NCBI RefSeq assembly: GCF_014203235.1
Contig: NZ_JACHIN010000014.1
Span: 266,453-330,452 of the forward strand
Reading direction: 5' to 3'
DNA length: 64,000 bases
Source of the DNA: Nonomuraea endophytica
Lineage (GTDB): Bacteria > Actinomycetota > Actinomycetes > Streptosporangiales > Streptosporangiaceae
Shown: piece after piece, positions 27,718 to 37,092 of the stretch
How positions within the stretch are numbered: the first letter of the stretch is position 1
How the letters are laid out: every line of letters begins with the position of its first letter
Notes under the pieces: model-generated
The model's input: the letters and a program-made list of their open reading frames with translations, nothing else
What the model was told of the DNA's origin: nothing
Databases searched by the model: none
Program-made: the position numbers and the translations under genes

Positions 27718-29130
27718 GCCTCTGACGAAGGCGGCCAGGTCGGCCGACTGGCGCAGGCGGCTCGGCTCGTGGACGTACATCATGTGGCCGGCCTCGTAGT
27801 ACTTGAACTCGACGTTGCCGCTCAGCTCGCCCGGAATGCGCAGCTGGGCGAAGGTGTGCTCGGCGGCGAAGTACGGCGTGGCGCCGTCGTGATAGCCGCA
27901 GGCCACGTGGACGCGCAGGTGGTGGTTGTCGCGCATGGCCGCCGCCAGCCTGTCGGCCGCGTGGACGTGGGCGCCCTCGAACTCCTTGTACGACCAGGGC
28001 TGCACCCGGCCGGTGAGGATCTCGTAGGGCAGGTCGCTGGTGTAGCTGAGGTCGGCCCGCAGGTAGTGGTTGAGCGCGGCGCTGTAGGGACCGACGATCG
28101 CGCTCATGCTGGGGTCGCGGTCGAAGTGCTCGCGGCCGCCGTCCTCGTCCCAGCCGGTGAAGCGGCCGTCGAGGCGGCCCACGATCCGGCGGCGCGAGCG
28201 CAGCAGCTCGGTGAAGAAGCGGATGTGCTCCAGGCGCAGGTCGACCCGGTCCACGTAGTCGGGGCCGAGGCCGGTGAGCGCGGCGACCTTGGCGACGGCT
28301 GCGGCGCGCTCCTCGGTGGTGAGGCGGTTGCCGCGGGCCAGGGCCCACGGGTAGTCGCGGGCGGCGTACTCCTCGGCCTCGCGCAGCACCTCGGCCAGCG
28401 GGCGCTCGCCGTGCAGGCCGTGGTAGTGCGCGATGGCCGCGTACGTGGGCAGGTAGAGGGCGTAGGCCAGGTCGTTGCCCGGGTTGAACTCGCCGGTGAT
28501 GAAGTCGAGCACCGAGGAGATCAGCATGAGCCCGTTGAGGTACATGCCGTAGCGGGTCTGCAGGTGGTCGGCGAGCGCGGCGGCCCTGAGCGTGCCGTAG
28601 GACTCCCCGGCCAGGAACTTGGGCGACATCCACCGCCCGTTGCGGGTGGTCCAGAGCCGGATGATCTCCCCGACCGACTCCACGTCGCCGGTGAAGCCGT
28701 GGTAGGCGTCGGGCTTGGAGCCCTCGGCGGCCCGGGAGAAACCGGTGGAGACCGGGTCGATGAACACCAGGTCGCTCTCGTTGAGCAGCGTCTCGGCGTT
28801 GTCGGCCAGCCCGTACGGCGGAGGCAGCAGCGCCCCTGCGTCGCCCATGACCACCCGGCGCGGGCCGAGCACCCCGAGATGCAGCCACACGCTCGACGAC
28901 CCGGGCCCGCCGTTGAAGGCGAAGGTGACGGGGCGCGTCAGCGGGTCGGCGCCGTCGAGCGTGTAGGCGGTGACGAACATCTCGGCCTTGGCCTGGTGCC
29001 CGTCGAAGGCGCCGTCGGTGAACGTCTCCTCCCGCAGCACCATGGTCCCGGTCCTGGCCGTGTACGGCTGGCCGGAGGTGAGCGTGTGCAGGGTGGTGAC
29101 CAGGTTGTCGGCGGGAGTGGTGTTCGTCAT
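27706..29130 (-). CDS. S10 family serine carboxypeptidase-like protein
   Basis: 474 residues with the S10 order of catalytic residues: NGGPGSSS oxyanion region, nucleophile Ser in GESYGT, Asp in CGYHDGATP, and His in EAGHMMYV. No signal peptide is visible, so it acts in the cytoplasm or is exported by another route. It follows the enolase-family gene by 10 bp on the same strand and probably closes that operon. Its link with sugar catabolism is unclear. Confidence 0.9.
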   Translation of the reverse strand: MTNTTPADNLVTTLHTLTSGQPYTARTGTMVLREETFTDGAFDGHQAKAEMFVTAYTLDGADPLTRPVTFAFNGGPGSSSVWLHLGVLGPRRVVMGDAGALLPPPYGLADNAETLLNESDLVFIDPVSTGFSRAAEGSKPDAYHGFTGDVESVGEIIRLWTTRNGRWMSPKFLAGESYGTLRAAALADHLQTRYGMYLNGLMLISSVLDFITGEFNPGNDLAYALYLPTYAAIAHYHGLHGERPLAEVLREAEEYAARDYPWALARGNRLTTEERAAAVAKVAALTGLGPDYVDRVDLRLEHIRFFTELLRSRRRIVGRLDGRFTGWDEDGGREHFDRDPSMSAIVGPYSAALNHYLRADLSYTSDLPYEILTGRVQPWSYKEFEGAHVHAADRLAAAMRDNHHLRVHVACGYHDGATPYFAAEHTFAQLRIPGELSGNVEFKYYEAGHMMYVHEPSRLRQSADLAAFVRGSLG

Positions 29131-29140
29131 GAGGATGAGA

Positions 29141-30373
29141 CTATGTCCGGACTTCTACTGAAATATCAGGGTCGGCAAAGCGCTCGTTGGGCACCTGCGC
29201 GTACCACCCCGGCCGGCCCGGATCGCGGTCGTACGGGTAGCCGCCCGTCTCCCGGTAGAGCTCGGCGTACCGCGCCACCTTGTCGCGGTCCAGCCGGACC
29301 CCCAGCCCCGGGCCTGAGGGCACCGCGATCGCGCCGTTCACGTACGGCAGCTTGCCGCCTTCGATCACGTCGTCGCGGAGCTGGTGGTAGTGGGCGTCGG
29401 CGGCGTACCCGAGGTTGGGCAGCACCGCGCCCAGGTGGAGCATGGTCGCGAGCTGGATGCCCAGCTCGCCCGATGAGTGCACAGCCACGCCGAGCTGGAA
29501 CGTCTCACACACGCCCGCCGCCTTCACACACGGCCGGATGCCGCCCCAGAAGGTCGTGTCCAGCAGGATCACGTCCGCGCTGCGCCGCATGACGTTCGAG
29601 GCCAGCTGCTCGAAGTTGACCACCACGGTGTTGGTGGCCAGCGGCACGCGTACCTGCTCGCGGACCTGCCGCAGGCCCTCCAGGCCGAAGACCGGGTCCT
29701 CCAGGTAGTCGTTGTTGAGGTCCTCGATGGCCCGGCCGAACCGCAGGCCCTCGGCCATCGAGAGCACGGCGTTCGGGTCGTAGCGCAGCCGGTCCTCGGG
29801 GAAGGCCGCGGCCAGCGCCCGGTAGCACTCCAGCTCGTAGCCGGGCGGGAAGACGCCGCCCTTGAGCTTGTGCACCGTGAAGCCGTGCTCCCGCTTGAGC
29901 TCGCGCGCCTGCTCCACGAGCTGGTCGGGGGTCCTGATCTCCTTGTGGCCCTCGGCCGCGTACCTGAAGAACAGATAGGAGGCGAAGGCCACCTCGTCGC
30001 GTACGCGCCCGCCGAGCAGGTCGTGCACCGGCACCCCGAGGTGCTGCCCGACCAGGTCGAGGCAGGCGAACTCGATGGCCGCGAGCAGCTGCGTGCGGTT
30101 GTTGTAGAGCGAGGCGGTGGGGTTGGCGATCTTGAAGCGGAGCGCTTCGAGCTGGAACGGGTCGTGGCCGGTCAGGTAGGGCAGCAACGCCTTGAAGGCG
30201 GCCTCGGCGCTCTCGCCGCCACCGCCCATCTCGCCCAGCCCGACGAGCCCGTTGTCCGCCTCGACCTCGACGATCGTGCGGACGAACCGGCCCCAGTGGG
30301 CGCCGTTGCTGTGCCGCAGCGGCGCTTCGAGCGGGACGGCGACCGTCGTCGCCCGGATGTCAACGATCTTCAC
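29141..30373 (-). CDS. Enolase-superfamily sugar-acid dehydratase, glucarate dehydratase-like
   Basis: 410 residues with an N-terminal capping domain and a barrel carrying K169/K171 (HKLKG), D199 in RYDPNA, E225 in YLEDP, N248 and H299 in AVHSSGE, the glucarate-dehydratase layout of bases and metal ligands. It would dehydrate an aldaric or aldonic acid to a keto-deoxy sugar acid. The start overlaps the GH38 stop by 14 bp. With the upstream transporter it suggests uptake and breakdown of an acidic or oxidised sugar; the exact substrate is inference. Confidence 0.87.
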   Translation of the reverse strand: MKIVDIRATTVAVPLEAPLRHSNGAHWGRFVRTIVEVEADNGLVGLGEMGGGGESAEAAFKALLPYLTGHDPFQLEALRFKIANPTASLYNNRTQLLAAIEFACLDLVGQHLGVPVHDLLGGRVRDEVAFASYLFFRYAAEGHKEIRTPDQLVEQARELKREHGFTVHKLKGGVFPPGYELECYRALAAAFPEDRLRYDPNAVLSMAEGLRFGRAIEDLNNDYLEDPVFGLEGLRQVREQVRVPLATNTVVVNFEQLASNVMRRSADVILLDTTFWGGIRPCVKAAGVCETFQLGVAVHSSGELGIQLATMLHLGAVLPNLGYAADAHYHQLRDDVIEGGKLPYVNGAIAVPSGPGLGVRLDRDKVARYAELYRETGGYPYDRDPGRPGWYAQVPNERFADPDISVEVRT

Positions 30374-33350
30374 AAGTCCCCCAAACGGCGGCCACCCCGC
30401 AGGCGGGCAGCGCTACCTTGACCGATTCGCCGTCGACCGCCGCGGGCGCCAGGTCGGTGAGCAGCCCGGAGCTGACCTGGGCTTCGCGCAGGCCGGGCAG
30501 CGTCACGCGCGCCTCCACCGGCCGCGGCGCCAGCGACTGCAGGCGCACCACCAGGCCCTCCGGCGACCGGCCCAGCGAGGTGACCAGCACGTCGGGGTGG
30601 TCGACGCGGACGTACTCGTGTGCTTCCGCGTCGGCGCCGGTCGTCAGGACCCCGATGAACGGCTCGGTCAGCCCCGCCGCGGCCCGCGCGCCCAGGCGTC
30701 TGGCCTCGACTCCGGCCGAGGAGGTGACGGCGTAGCGGAACGTGGTCTCACCCTGCTGCTGGGCGGGGAAGTTGGTGTCCCAGATGTTGTTGAGCGCCCA
30801 GGAGTAGACGGTGCCCGCCTCCTCCTCCAGCGTGGGCGGGAATGGCGCGTACGGCATGTGGATGGTGCCGAGCTGCACCAGCGGCGCCTCCATCGTGGCC
30901 CAGGCGATGGTCAGCTCGGGGTCCTCGTAGGCGATCCAGTGGCGGATCGGCAGCATGTACTCCGCCGAACCCGGCACCCGGGGCACGCCGGGACCGCCGA
31001 CACCACCGGTCAGCTCCCAGGCCGCCGGGGCGCCCGCGGCGAACGGGAAGGCCAGGAAGACCGCCTCCTTCGCCGGAGTGCCCTGCTTGGCGAGCTGGTA
31101 GGTCAGGTCGAGCCTGGGCACGCCCCTGTGCAGCTCGATGGTGGTACGCAGCCAGTCGACGCCCTTGCCCTGCAGCTCCACGACGAGCTTCTCGCTCACC
31201 GCGGTGCGCTGCGCCTTGACCACGGCGGCGTTCCTGGCGATGGCCCGGTCGCCGAGCAGCGTGCGGTCGTGCGCGCCCACGTGTCCGGACATGTGGTTGA
31301 AATGCGGGGCGGTGGCGTAGCGGTCGTAGACGTACTGGCCGAACCCGGCGGCGGCGTCGGCGTTGACCAGCTCGCGACCGGCCACCTTGTCGAAGATCGA
31401 GCGGACGTAGCCCTCGCGCAGGTCGTAGGTGACCCGGTAGAACTCGTTCTCGATCACCGGTTCCGTGCCCATGTCGACCGGCTCCGGAGCCTGCGTCTCG
31501 GCGGCGACGACGTCCACCCGGGCGTAGCCGTACCCGGGGACGTCGGGGACCACGGCGTGCAGGTGGCGCCCGATCGGCCGCGTCGGCCAGTCCTCCGGGA
31601 GCACGACCTCCTCGTGGTGGGGCAGGATCTGCCCGGTCCTGGCGTCCTTCAGCGCGATCGGCGCGTCGATGGGCACGAGGTCGCGCGGCAGGAACGCCTT
31701 CACCACGTCCGTCCTGGCGTGCGTGCCCGGGTTGAAGACCGCGAACGAAGCCGCGCCCTCCCCGCTCAGCGCCGCGCCGAACCGGCGGATGGCCGCGTGC
31801 AGCAGGTCGGCCGCGTCGTCCTGGGCGTCGTAGGCCCCGGCCGACTTCCTGGTCCACTGCAGCCCGCCCGAGTCGCCCGCCTCCTCGGCGTCCTCCCACG
31901 GGTTGGCCGCGCCCCAGGTGTGCTCGTTGAACAGCGCCACCTTGTCGTAGGCCAGCGAGATCTGCTCGGTGGCGTCGACACCGGCCAGCGTGTGCAGCGT
32001 CTCGGCCGCCCTCAGCGAGGACTGCGCCCGCCGCACATATCCCAGCGGCCGGGCGCCGGAGCCGAGCCCGTCGGCCCACCAGTCGGTCCAGTCGCCCTCG
32101 TGCACGGCCAGCCGGTCGCCGTAGCGCTCCTCGACGTGCTCGAAGAAGTCGCTGTTGACCGCCGAGCGCAGCCTCGGCCAGGCCCACTGCTCGTTCCAGC
32201 GCCGCGCGATCGACGCCGGGACGATCGAGGGCCCCGCGTTGTCGGCGTGCGCGCCCTGCACCCGCAGATGCAACACATCCAGCTCGTACGGCTCCCGCGG
32301 CGCGTCCGGCCCCTGCCACCCGAACGTGCCAGGCCCATACGGATACCCCCGGGTGGCCAGCGCCGACAGGTAACGCGGCAAAAGGTCGTCGGCCAACTCG
32401 TAGGAGTCGGTCAGCCCGACCGTGTTGCCCTCCATGTACGCCATGCCGTGCGGCGTGTCGGTGAACCACACCAGCACCCGCTGCCCCGACGGCGCCTGCC
32501 ACCAGAACGGCCTGGTCAGCTTGTCGCCGCCGTGCAGATACGGCACCGACCGCCCGGCCCAGTTGTGCGCCGCGGCCAGATACCGCACCCCCGCCGCGTT
32601 GAGCGCGTCGACAAGCCCGACCACGGCGCCGGGCACGTCGGTGTGCATCGCCGACTTGACCGGGAAGTCGAAGACCTGGCGCAGCTGCCGGTAGAGCTCC
32701 TCGGTCGAGCACGCCTCGGTGTGCAGCTGGAACGGCAGCGCGGTGACCTCGATGATCCCCTCGCGGGCCGCCCGGTTGAAGCGTTCCACCTGCTCGGCCG
32801 GGCGGGCCGCCAGCCACTTGGCCGCGGGCATCGAAGACTCGACCGTCCAGCGGAACTTGGCGTCGTCCGGCCACGAGGCGGTCTCGTCGGCCAGCCGTAC
32901 CGCCGCGTCGAGGTATTCCAAGTGGTGGCGCAGGACCGTGCCCTGCGGGTCGGTGTAGCCGATGTCCAGGTGGGAGTGGTGCACGACGAAGACGCTCCAC
33001 TTGCGCTGCGGCGTCACCGTGACCTCGGCCGAGCCGATCACGCCCGCGGCGTCGCGCACCTCCAGCGTGAACGTCCTGGGCTCGGTCACCTCCGGCACCA
33101 GCAGGGTGACGTCCGCGCCCGTTTTCTGATCAACGTCCTTCAGCGACACGATCAGGTCGGAGCCGATCAATCCGGTGCACGACACCCTGACCGCCTGGCG
33201 CCCGTCATGGGTGAACAACGGCAGTACGGCCAGCCGTACCTCCAAGCCGCGCACACTGATCACCGGGGTCGAGGTGTCGTGCCGCAGCGCCTGCCTGATT
33301 CCGTCGTAGTCCGGGGAACCGAGGCTCCTCTGCAGCAACCGGCTCGTCAT
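30360..33350 (-). CDS. GH38-type alpha-mannosidase
   Basis: 996 residues. The N-terminal domain is followed by the GH38 catalytic domain with HHSHLDIGYTDP (His127 and Asp129 as zinc ligands), Trp/Glu in WTVESSMPAAKW, and the candidate nucleophile Asp238 in MHTDVPG. The beta-rich C-terminal half is as in family 38. No signal peptide is seen, so imported oligosaccharides are cleaved inside the cell. ATG 33350 is chosen because GGGAG lies seven bases upstream and it shares TGATG with the permease stop; a GTG three bases earlier is possible. Confidence 0.86.
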   Translation of the reverse strand: MTSRLLQRSLGSPDYDGIRQALRHDTSTPVISVRGLEVRLAVLPLFTHDGRQAVRVSCTGLIGSDLIVSLKDVDQKTGADVTLLVPEVTEPRTFTLEVRDAAGVIGSAEVTVTPQRKWSVFVVHHSHLDIGYTDPQGTVLRHHLEYLDAAVRLADETASWPDDAKFRWTVESSMPAAKWLAARPAEQVERFNRAAREGIIEVTALPFQLHTEACSTEELYRQLRQVFDFPVKSAMHTDVPGAVVGLVDALNAAGVRYLAAAHNWAGRSVPYLHGGDKLTRPFWWQAPSGQRVLVWFTDTPHGMAYMEGNTVGLTDSYELADDLLPRYLSALATRGYPYGPGTFGWQGPDAPREPYELDVLHLRVQGAHADNAGPSIVPASIARRWNEQWAWPRLRSAVNSDFFEHVEERYGDRLAVHEGDWTDWWADGLGSGARPLGYVRRAQSSLRAAETLHTLAGVDATEQISLAYDKVALFNEHTWGAANPWEDAEEAGDSGGLQWTRKSAGAYDAQDDAADLLHAAIRRFGAALSGEGAASFAVFNPGTHARTDVVKAFLPRDLVPIDAPIALKDARTGQILPHHEEVVLPEDWPTRPIGRHLHAVVPDVPGYGYARVDVVAAETQAPEPVDMGTEPVIENEFYRVTYDLREGYVRSIFDKVAGRELVNADAAAGFGQYVYDRYATAPHFNHMSGHVGAHDRTLLGDRAIARNAAVVKAQRTAVSEKLVVELQGKGVDWLRTTIELHRGVPRLDLTYQLAKQGTPAKEAVFLAFPFAAGAPAAWELTGGVGGPGVPRVPGSAEYMLPIRHWIAYEDPELTIAWATMEAPLVQLGTIHMPYAPFPPTLEEEAGTVYSWALNNIWDTNFPAQQQGETTFRYAVTSSAGVEARRLGARAAAGLTEPFIGVLTTGADAEAHEYVRVDHPDVLVTSLGRSPEGLVVRLQSLAPRPVEARVTLPGLREAQVSSGLLTDLAPAAVDGESVKVALPACGVAAVWGTCEDR

Positions 33351-34159
33351 CACACACTCCCTAGAGAAAGGCCCCTGGCGAAGAGGCGCTGGGTGGCGAG
33401 GAACAACGCGACCGTCGGCAGCGAGACCATCAGGCCGGCGGCCAGGCCGACGGGGACGGGCGTGCCCGCGTAGACGTCGGTGATCAGGCCGTTGAGCGCG
33501 ACCATGACCGGCCGCACCCCCTCGGACTGGGTCAGGACCAGGCCGAAGATCAGGTCGTTCCAGATGAAGGTGAACTCAAGGATGAAGACCGCGGCCAGCG
33601 CGCTCATCGAGAGCGGCAGGTAGATGCGGAAGAAGATGCGGAAGGTCGAGGCGCCGTCCATCCTGGCCGCCTCGAAGATGGAGAAGGCCACGCCCGAGTA
33701 GAAGTTGCGCAGCACGAACGCGGCCAGCGGCACGTTGATCGCGGTGTAGAGGAGCAGCATGCCGAAGCGGTCGTCGTAGAGCCCGGCGTCGCTGTAGCCG
33801 ATGAACAGCGGCACCAGCAGCATCTGTGACGGGAAGATCGTGCCGCCGAAGATGAGCATGAACCACAGGAAGCCGAAGCGCAGCCTGAGCACCACGATCG
33901 TGTATCCGGCCATGGCGCCGATGAGCACGCCGAGCAGGGGCGAGACCACGCTGTACAGGGCGGTGCTGGCCAGGCTCTGGGCGAGGTCGGCCCGCTCCAA
34001 CGCGGTCGAGAAGTTCTGGAACAGCGCGAAGTCGCCCGAAGGGACCCATGCGCTGGCCGGGTCGTAGGCGTCGGCCGGGCGCGAGGCGTTGACCAGCAGC
34101 AGGTAGGTGGGACCGAGCCAGATCAGCCCGAGCACCACCAGCACGAGTCGGCGAATCAC
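33350..34159 (-). CDS. Carbohydrate ABC transporter permease, MalG type
   Basis: 269 residues, six membrane helices, and the cytoplasmic EAA loop (FEAARMDGASTFRIFFRIYLP) that contacts the ATPase. The start has AAGGAGG upstream. It pairs with the MalF-type permease and the solute-binding lipoprotein. No ATPase gene lies in the cluster, so a shared MsiK-like ATPase elsewhere is probably used, as in other actinomycetes. Confidence 0.93.
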   Translation of the reverse strand: MIRRLVLVVLGLIWLGPTYLLLVNASRPADAYDPASAWVPSGDFALFQNFSTALERADLAQSLASTALYSVVSPLLGVLIGAMAGYTIVVLRLRFGFLWFMLIFGGTIFPSQMLLVPLFIGYSDAGLYDDRFGMLLLYTAINVPLAAFVLRNFYSGVAFSIFEAARMDGASTFRIFFRIYLPLSMSALAAVFILEFTFIWNDLIFGLVLTQSEGVRPVMVALNGLITDVYAGTPVPVGLAAGLMVSLPTVALFLATQRLFARGLSLGSV

Positions 34160-34219
34160 GAGGCCTCCTTCGTCGGCCTCATGATCAAGATGCTGTGTCC
34201 ACTGATGGCTTCACTTCGT

Positions 34220-35065
34220 TCAGCCATTGACCTGCCTCCTCAGGTAGAGCCAGGAGGCCAGTCCGGCCACCACGGTCAGCAGCACCGCGACCGCGGAGCC
34301 GTAGCCGTACTTGGTGGCGACGAACGTCTCGCGGTACATCATCACCGCCAGCGTCTCGGAGTTGCGTCCTGGCCCGCCCTGCGTCATCGCCCAGACGATG
34401 TCGAACGTCTTCAGCCCCGCCACCAGCGCCAGCCCCACCACGACCGCGGTCAGCGGGCGCATCAGCGGCCAGATGACGTGCCGGAACAACGACCAGCCCG
34501 ACGCCCCGTCGAGCCTGGCCGCCTCGATCGGCGCCTTCGGGATCGACTGCAGGCCGACCACGAACAACAGCGTGTTCACGCCGAGTTGCTGCCACGTCCA
34601 CACCAGCAGCATCGCGATCGTGTTGTGCGGCGCCTCCTGCATGTACGCGGTGTCGGTGCCGAGCAGCAGGTTCGCGATCCCGTCGTGGGACAGGATGGGG
34701 CTCCAGACCATGCCGAGCCCGGCGCCGCTCAGCGCGTACGGCAGCATGAACGGCACCCGGAACCAGGCACCGCCCTTGATGTCGTAGGACAGCACCGCCA
34801 CCAGCAGGCCCAGCCCGACCGGGAGCACCATCGTGCCGACCACCCAGATCAGCGTGTTCCTGGTCGAGGTGAGCAGCGCCGGGTCGTCGAAGAGCCGGGT
34901 GAAGTTGCGCAGGCCGACGAACTCGGGGTCGGCCAGGCCGTCGTAGGCGGTGAGGCTGAGGTAGGCCGTCCACAGGAACGGCGCGTACAGGAGCCCGGCG
35001 ACCAGGAGGACCGCCGGGGCCACGTACCCGCCCCGGAACCGCCCGAGGATGGGAGCGGTTCTCAC
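34220..35065 (-). CDS. Carbohydrate ABC transporter permease, MalF type
   Basis: 281 residues with six membrane helices and the EAA loop IEAARLDGASGWSLFRHVIWPL. ATG 35065 overlaps the binding-protein stop by 4 bp. Sixty bases separate it from the MalG gene. It partners with that gene to form the channel. Confidence 0.93.
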   Translation of the reverse strand: MRTAPILGRFRGGYVAPAVLLVAGLLYAPFLWTAYLSLTAYDGLADPEFVGLRNFTRLFDDPALLTSTRNTLIWVVGTMVLPVGLGLLVAVLSYDIKGGAWFRVPFMLPYALSGAGLGMVWSPILSHDGIANLLLGTDTAYMQEAPHNTIAMLLVWTWQQLGVNTLLFVVGLQSIPKAPIEAARLDGASGWSLFRHVIWPLMRPLTAVVVGLALVAGLKTFDIVWAMTQGGPGRNSETLAVMMYRETFVATKYGYGSAVAVLLTVVAGLASWLYLRRQVNG

Positions 35066-36309
35066 TGGTGCGTGCTCCAGTACTCGTCGGCGGCCTTCTG
35101 AATCGTCTCCAGCACCTCCTTGGTGGTGCTGGTGTCGGAGACGAACTTGCCGAAGCCGTCCAGCGCGGCCGACAGGATCGGCGGCGGCGTCGCCTCGAAG
35201 TAGCGGTTGACCAGGCGGTACTTACCGCTGCCCGCGTCCTTCGTGATCGAGTTGAGCGCCTCGTCCTTGACCGTGACCTTGGGGTTGGCGCTGACGTCGC
35301 CCCTGCTGCTTGCCCACTTCTCCTGGGCTCCGGCGCTCGTCCACCACTTGAGGTACTTCATCGAGGCCGCGGGGTCGGCGGCCTTGTCCAGCGCGCAGAG
35401 CGGGCCGCTCTCGAAGATGACCGAGGTCTTGGGCAGCGACGTGTTGACGTTCGGGATGACGAAGAAGCCGTAGTCCTTGCCCGGCGCCATGCTGCGGGTG
35501 GTCATGCTCGTGTTGAAGAACGTGCCGAAGGAGACCATCGCGGTCTTGCCGGTCTTCAGCAGGTCCGCCGGGTCGGTCTTGTCACCGGCGTTCACGAAGT
35601 ATCCGGCGTCGATGAGTTCCTTCCACTTGTCCATCACCGCGACCACGCCCGGGTCGGTGTACTTGGCCTTGCCGGTGGACAACCGGTCGTACAGGTCGGG
35701 ATCCATCCCGGCCATGAGCTGCTCGAACCAGACGAAGGAGAACAACACGCTGGTGTGGTAGAAGGGCGTGACCCCGGCCTTCTTCAGCGTGTCCGCGGCC
35801 TTGATCAGCTCCTCCCAGGTGGTCGGCGGCTTGACGCCGTGCTTCTCGAAGACCGGCATGTTGTAGAACATGCCCCAGTAGGCGACGTTGAGCGGGACGC
35901 AGTACTGCTTGCCGCCGACCGTGTAATAGGGGGCCAGATCCTGCGGCAGGTCACCCGCCTTGATCGCCTCCTGCCAGACTGCGGTGGTGTCGGCGACCTG
36001 CTTCTGCTTGACGATCTCTTCGAGCATCCCCCCGGTCTGCCAGGTGAACAGGTCGGGCTTCACGTCGGTGCGGAACGAGGCCTTGATGAACGCCTGGTAC
36101 TGCGCCGAGTCGGTGTAACCCACCGGCTTCATCGACAGGCTGATCTGCTGCTTGGACAGGGCGCCCATGCCGTCGAAATACTTGCTCCAGGCACCTTTGT
36201 CGTTGTAGAGCGACAGCTCGCTCTTCTTCTGCGGTGCTGCGGCGTCGTTGCCACCGCAGGCCGCCAGGGTGAGGGTGGCGGCCAATCCGAGCGCGGCCAG
36301 AGTGCGCAT
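35062..36309 (-). CDS. Extracellular sugar-binding lipoprotein
   Basis: 415 residues with a lipoprotein signal (LTLAACGG, acylated Cys18) and a type-1 extracellular solute-binding fold: NAYWGMFYN-like central strand (VAYWGMFYNMPVFEKHGV), TTWEELIKAADTLKKAG, and GKTAMVSFG. It captures the sugar for the two permeases. It lies 10 bp after the GntR gene, so regulator and transporter share one transcript. Confidence 0.93.
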   Translation of the reverse strand: MRTLAALGLAATLTLAACGGNDAAAPQKKSELSLYNDKGAWSKYFDGMGALSKQQISLSMKPVGYTDSAQYQAFIKASFRTDVKPDLFTWQTGGMLEEIVKQKQVADTTAVWQEAIKAGDLPQDLAPYYTVGGKQYCVPLNVAYWGMFYNMPVFEKHGVKPPTTWEELIKAADTLKKAGVTPFYHTSVLFSFVWFEQLMAGMDPDLYDRLSTGKAKYTDPGVVAVMDKWKELIDAGYFVNAGDKTDPADLLKTGKTAMVSFGTFFNTSMTTRSMAPGKDYGFFVIPNVNTSLPKTSVIFESGPLCALDKAADPAASMKYLKWWTSAGAQEKWASSRGDVSANPKVTVKDEALNSITKDAGSGKYRLVNRYFEATPPPILSAALDGFGKFVSDTSTTKEVLETIQKAADEYWSTHQ

Positions 36310-36319
36310 GCCGGACTCC

Positions 36320-37027
36320 TTACTCCATGGGGGGATGGTGCAGCCTCAGCTCGACGACGCTCTTCACGTCCGCGAGATGGGCCTTCATCAGCCGCTCAGC
36401 GGCCTGGGGGTCACCTGCCTCGATCGCTTCGAGGATCGCCAGGTGTTCGTCGTAGTCACGCCGCCGGTCATCGAAGATCTGCAGGATCTCCCGCTGCTCG
36501 TTGGCGTGCACGGTCAGCAGCGAGTCGACGATCTCGTGCAGGACGCCGTTTCCGGCCAGCCGGGCGGTGGCCCGGTGGAAGGTCATGTTGGCGTCGTGCA
36601 GTTCGGCGTCCTCGCCGCGCAGGTGGAGCGCCGCCTCGTCGAGCATCGTGCGCAGTGCGGCGATGCCCTCGGCGGTGGCGTGCTGCGCGGCCATGGCCGC
36701 CAGCGGCGGCTCGATGACGATGCGGGCGCCGAGCAGCTCCAGGAGCTGGGCGCCGCGCATCTCGCGCATGTTGGGGTTGGGCATGACGAGACGTTCGATC
36801 GCGGAGCCGACGTATATGCCGGAGCCGTGGCGCATCTCGATCGCGCCGGTGGCTTCGAGCCTGCGCAGTGCCTCGCGGAGCGTCGGGGTGGTGACAGCGA
36901 AGCGCTGGGACAGTTCTCTTGTCGAGGGCAGCCGGTCGCCCGGACGATGACCTCCGGTACGGATGAGCTCCAGCATGCGCTCGGTAAGCGCGTCGGAGAG
37001 CGTGGGACGGGTGACTTCGGCCGACAT
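36320..37027 (-). CDS. GntR family transcriptional regulator, FadR/FCD type
   Basis: 235 residues: a winged helix (about 8-72, with LPSTRELSQRFAVTTPTLREALRRLEATG) and an all-helical FCD ligand domain (about 92-222) with the usual metal-site residues D/H (HDANMTFHRATARLAG). It heads the transporter-GH38-dehydratase operon and likely responds to a sugar acid. The 65-bp gap to the divergent hydrolase gene should hold its operator; no clear palindrome is evident. Confidence 0.9.
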   Translation of the reverse strand: MSAEVTRPTLSDALTERMLELIRTGGHRPGDRLPSTRELSQRFAVTTPTLREALRRLEATGAIEMRHGSGIYVGSAIERLVMPNPNMREMRGAQLLELLGARIVIEPPLAAMAAQHATAEGIAALRTMLDEAALHLRGEDAELHDANMTFHRATARLAGNGVLHEIVDSLLTVHANEQREILQIFDDRRRDYDEHLAILEAIEAGDPQAAERLMKAHLADVKSVVELRLHHPPME

Positions 37028-37092
37028 ATCAAGTCATCTAATCACCTTACGTGCACTGCGTCTATGCGTGCTTTCGGAGTATTTTGCAGCCC

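Noticed and set aside
30192..33473. Plus-strand frame of over 1000 codons opposite the GH38 gene
   Set aside because: Antisense shadow; the minus strand has catalytic motifs and overlapping operon neighbours.
37028..37092. FadR-type operator between the GntR and hydrolase genes
   Set aside because: No convincing palindrome was found in the 65-bp gap, so no site is annotated.
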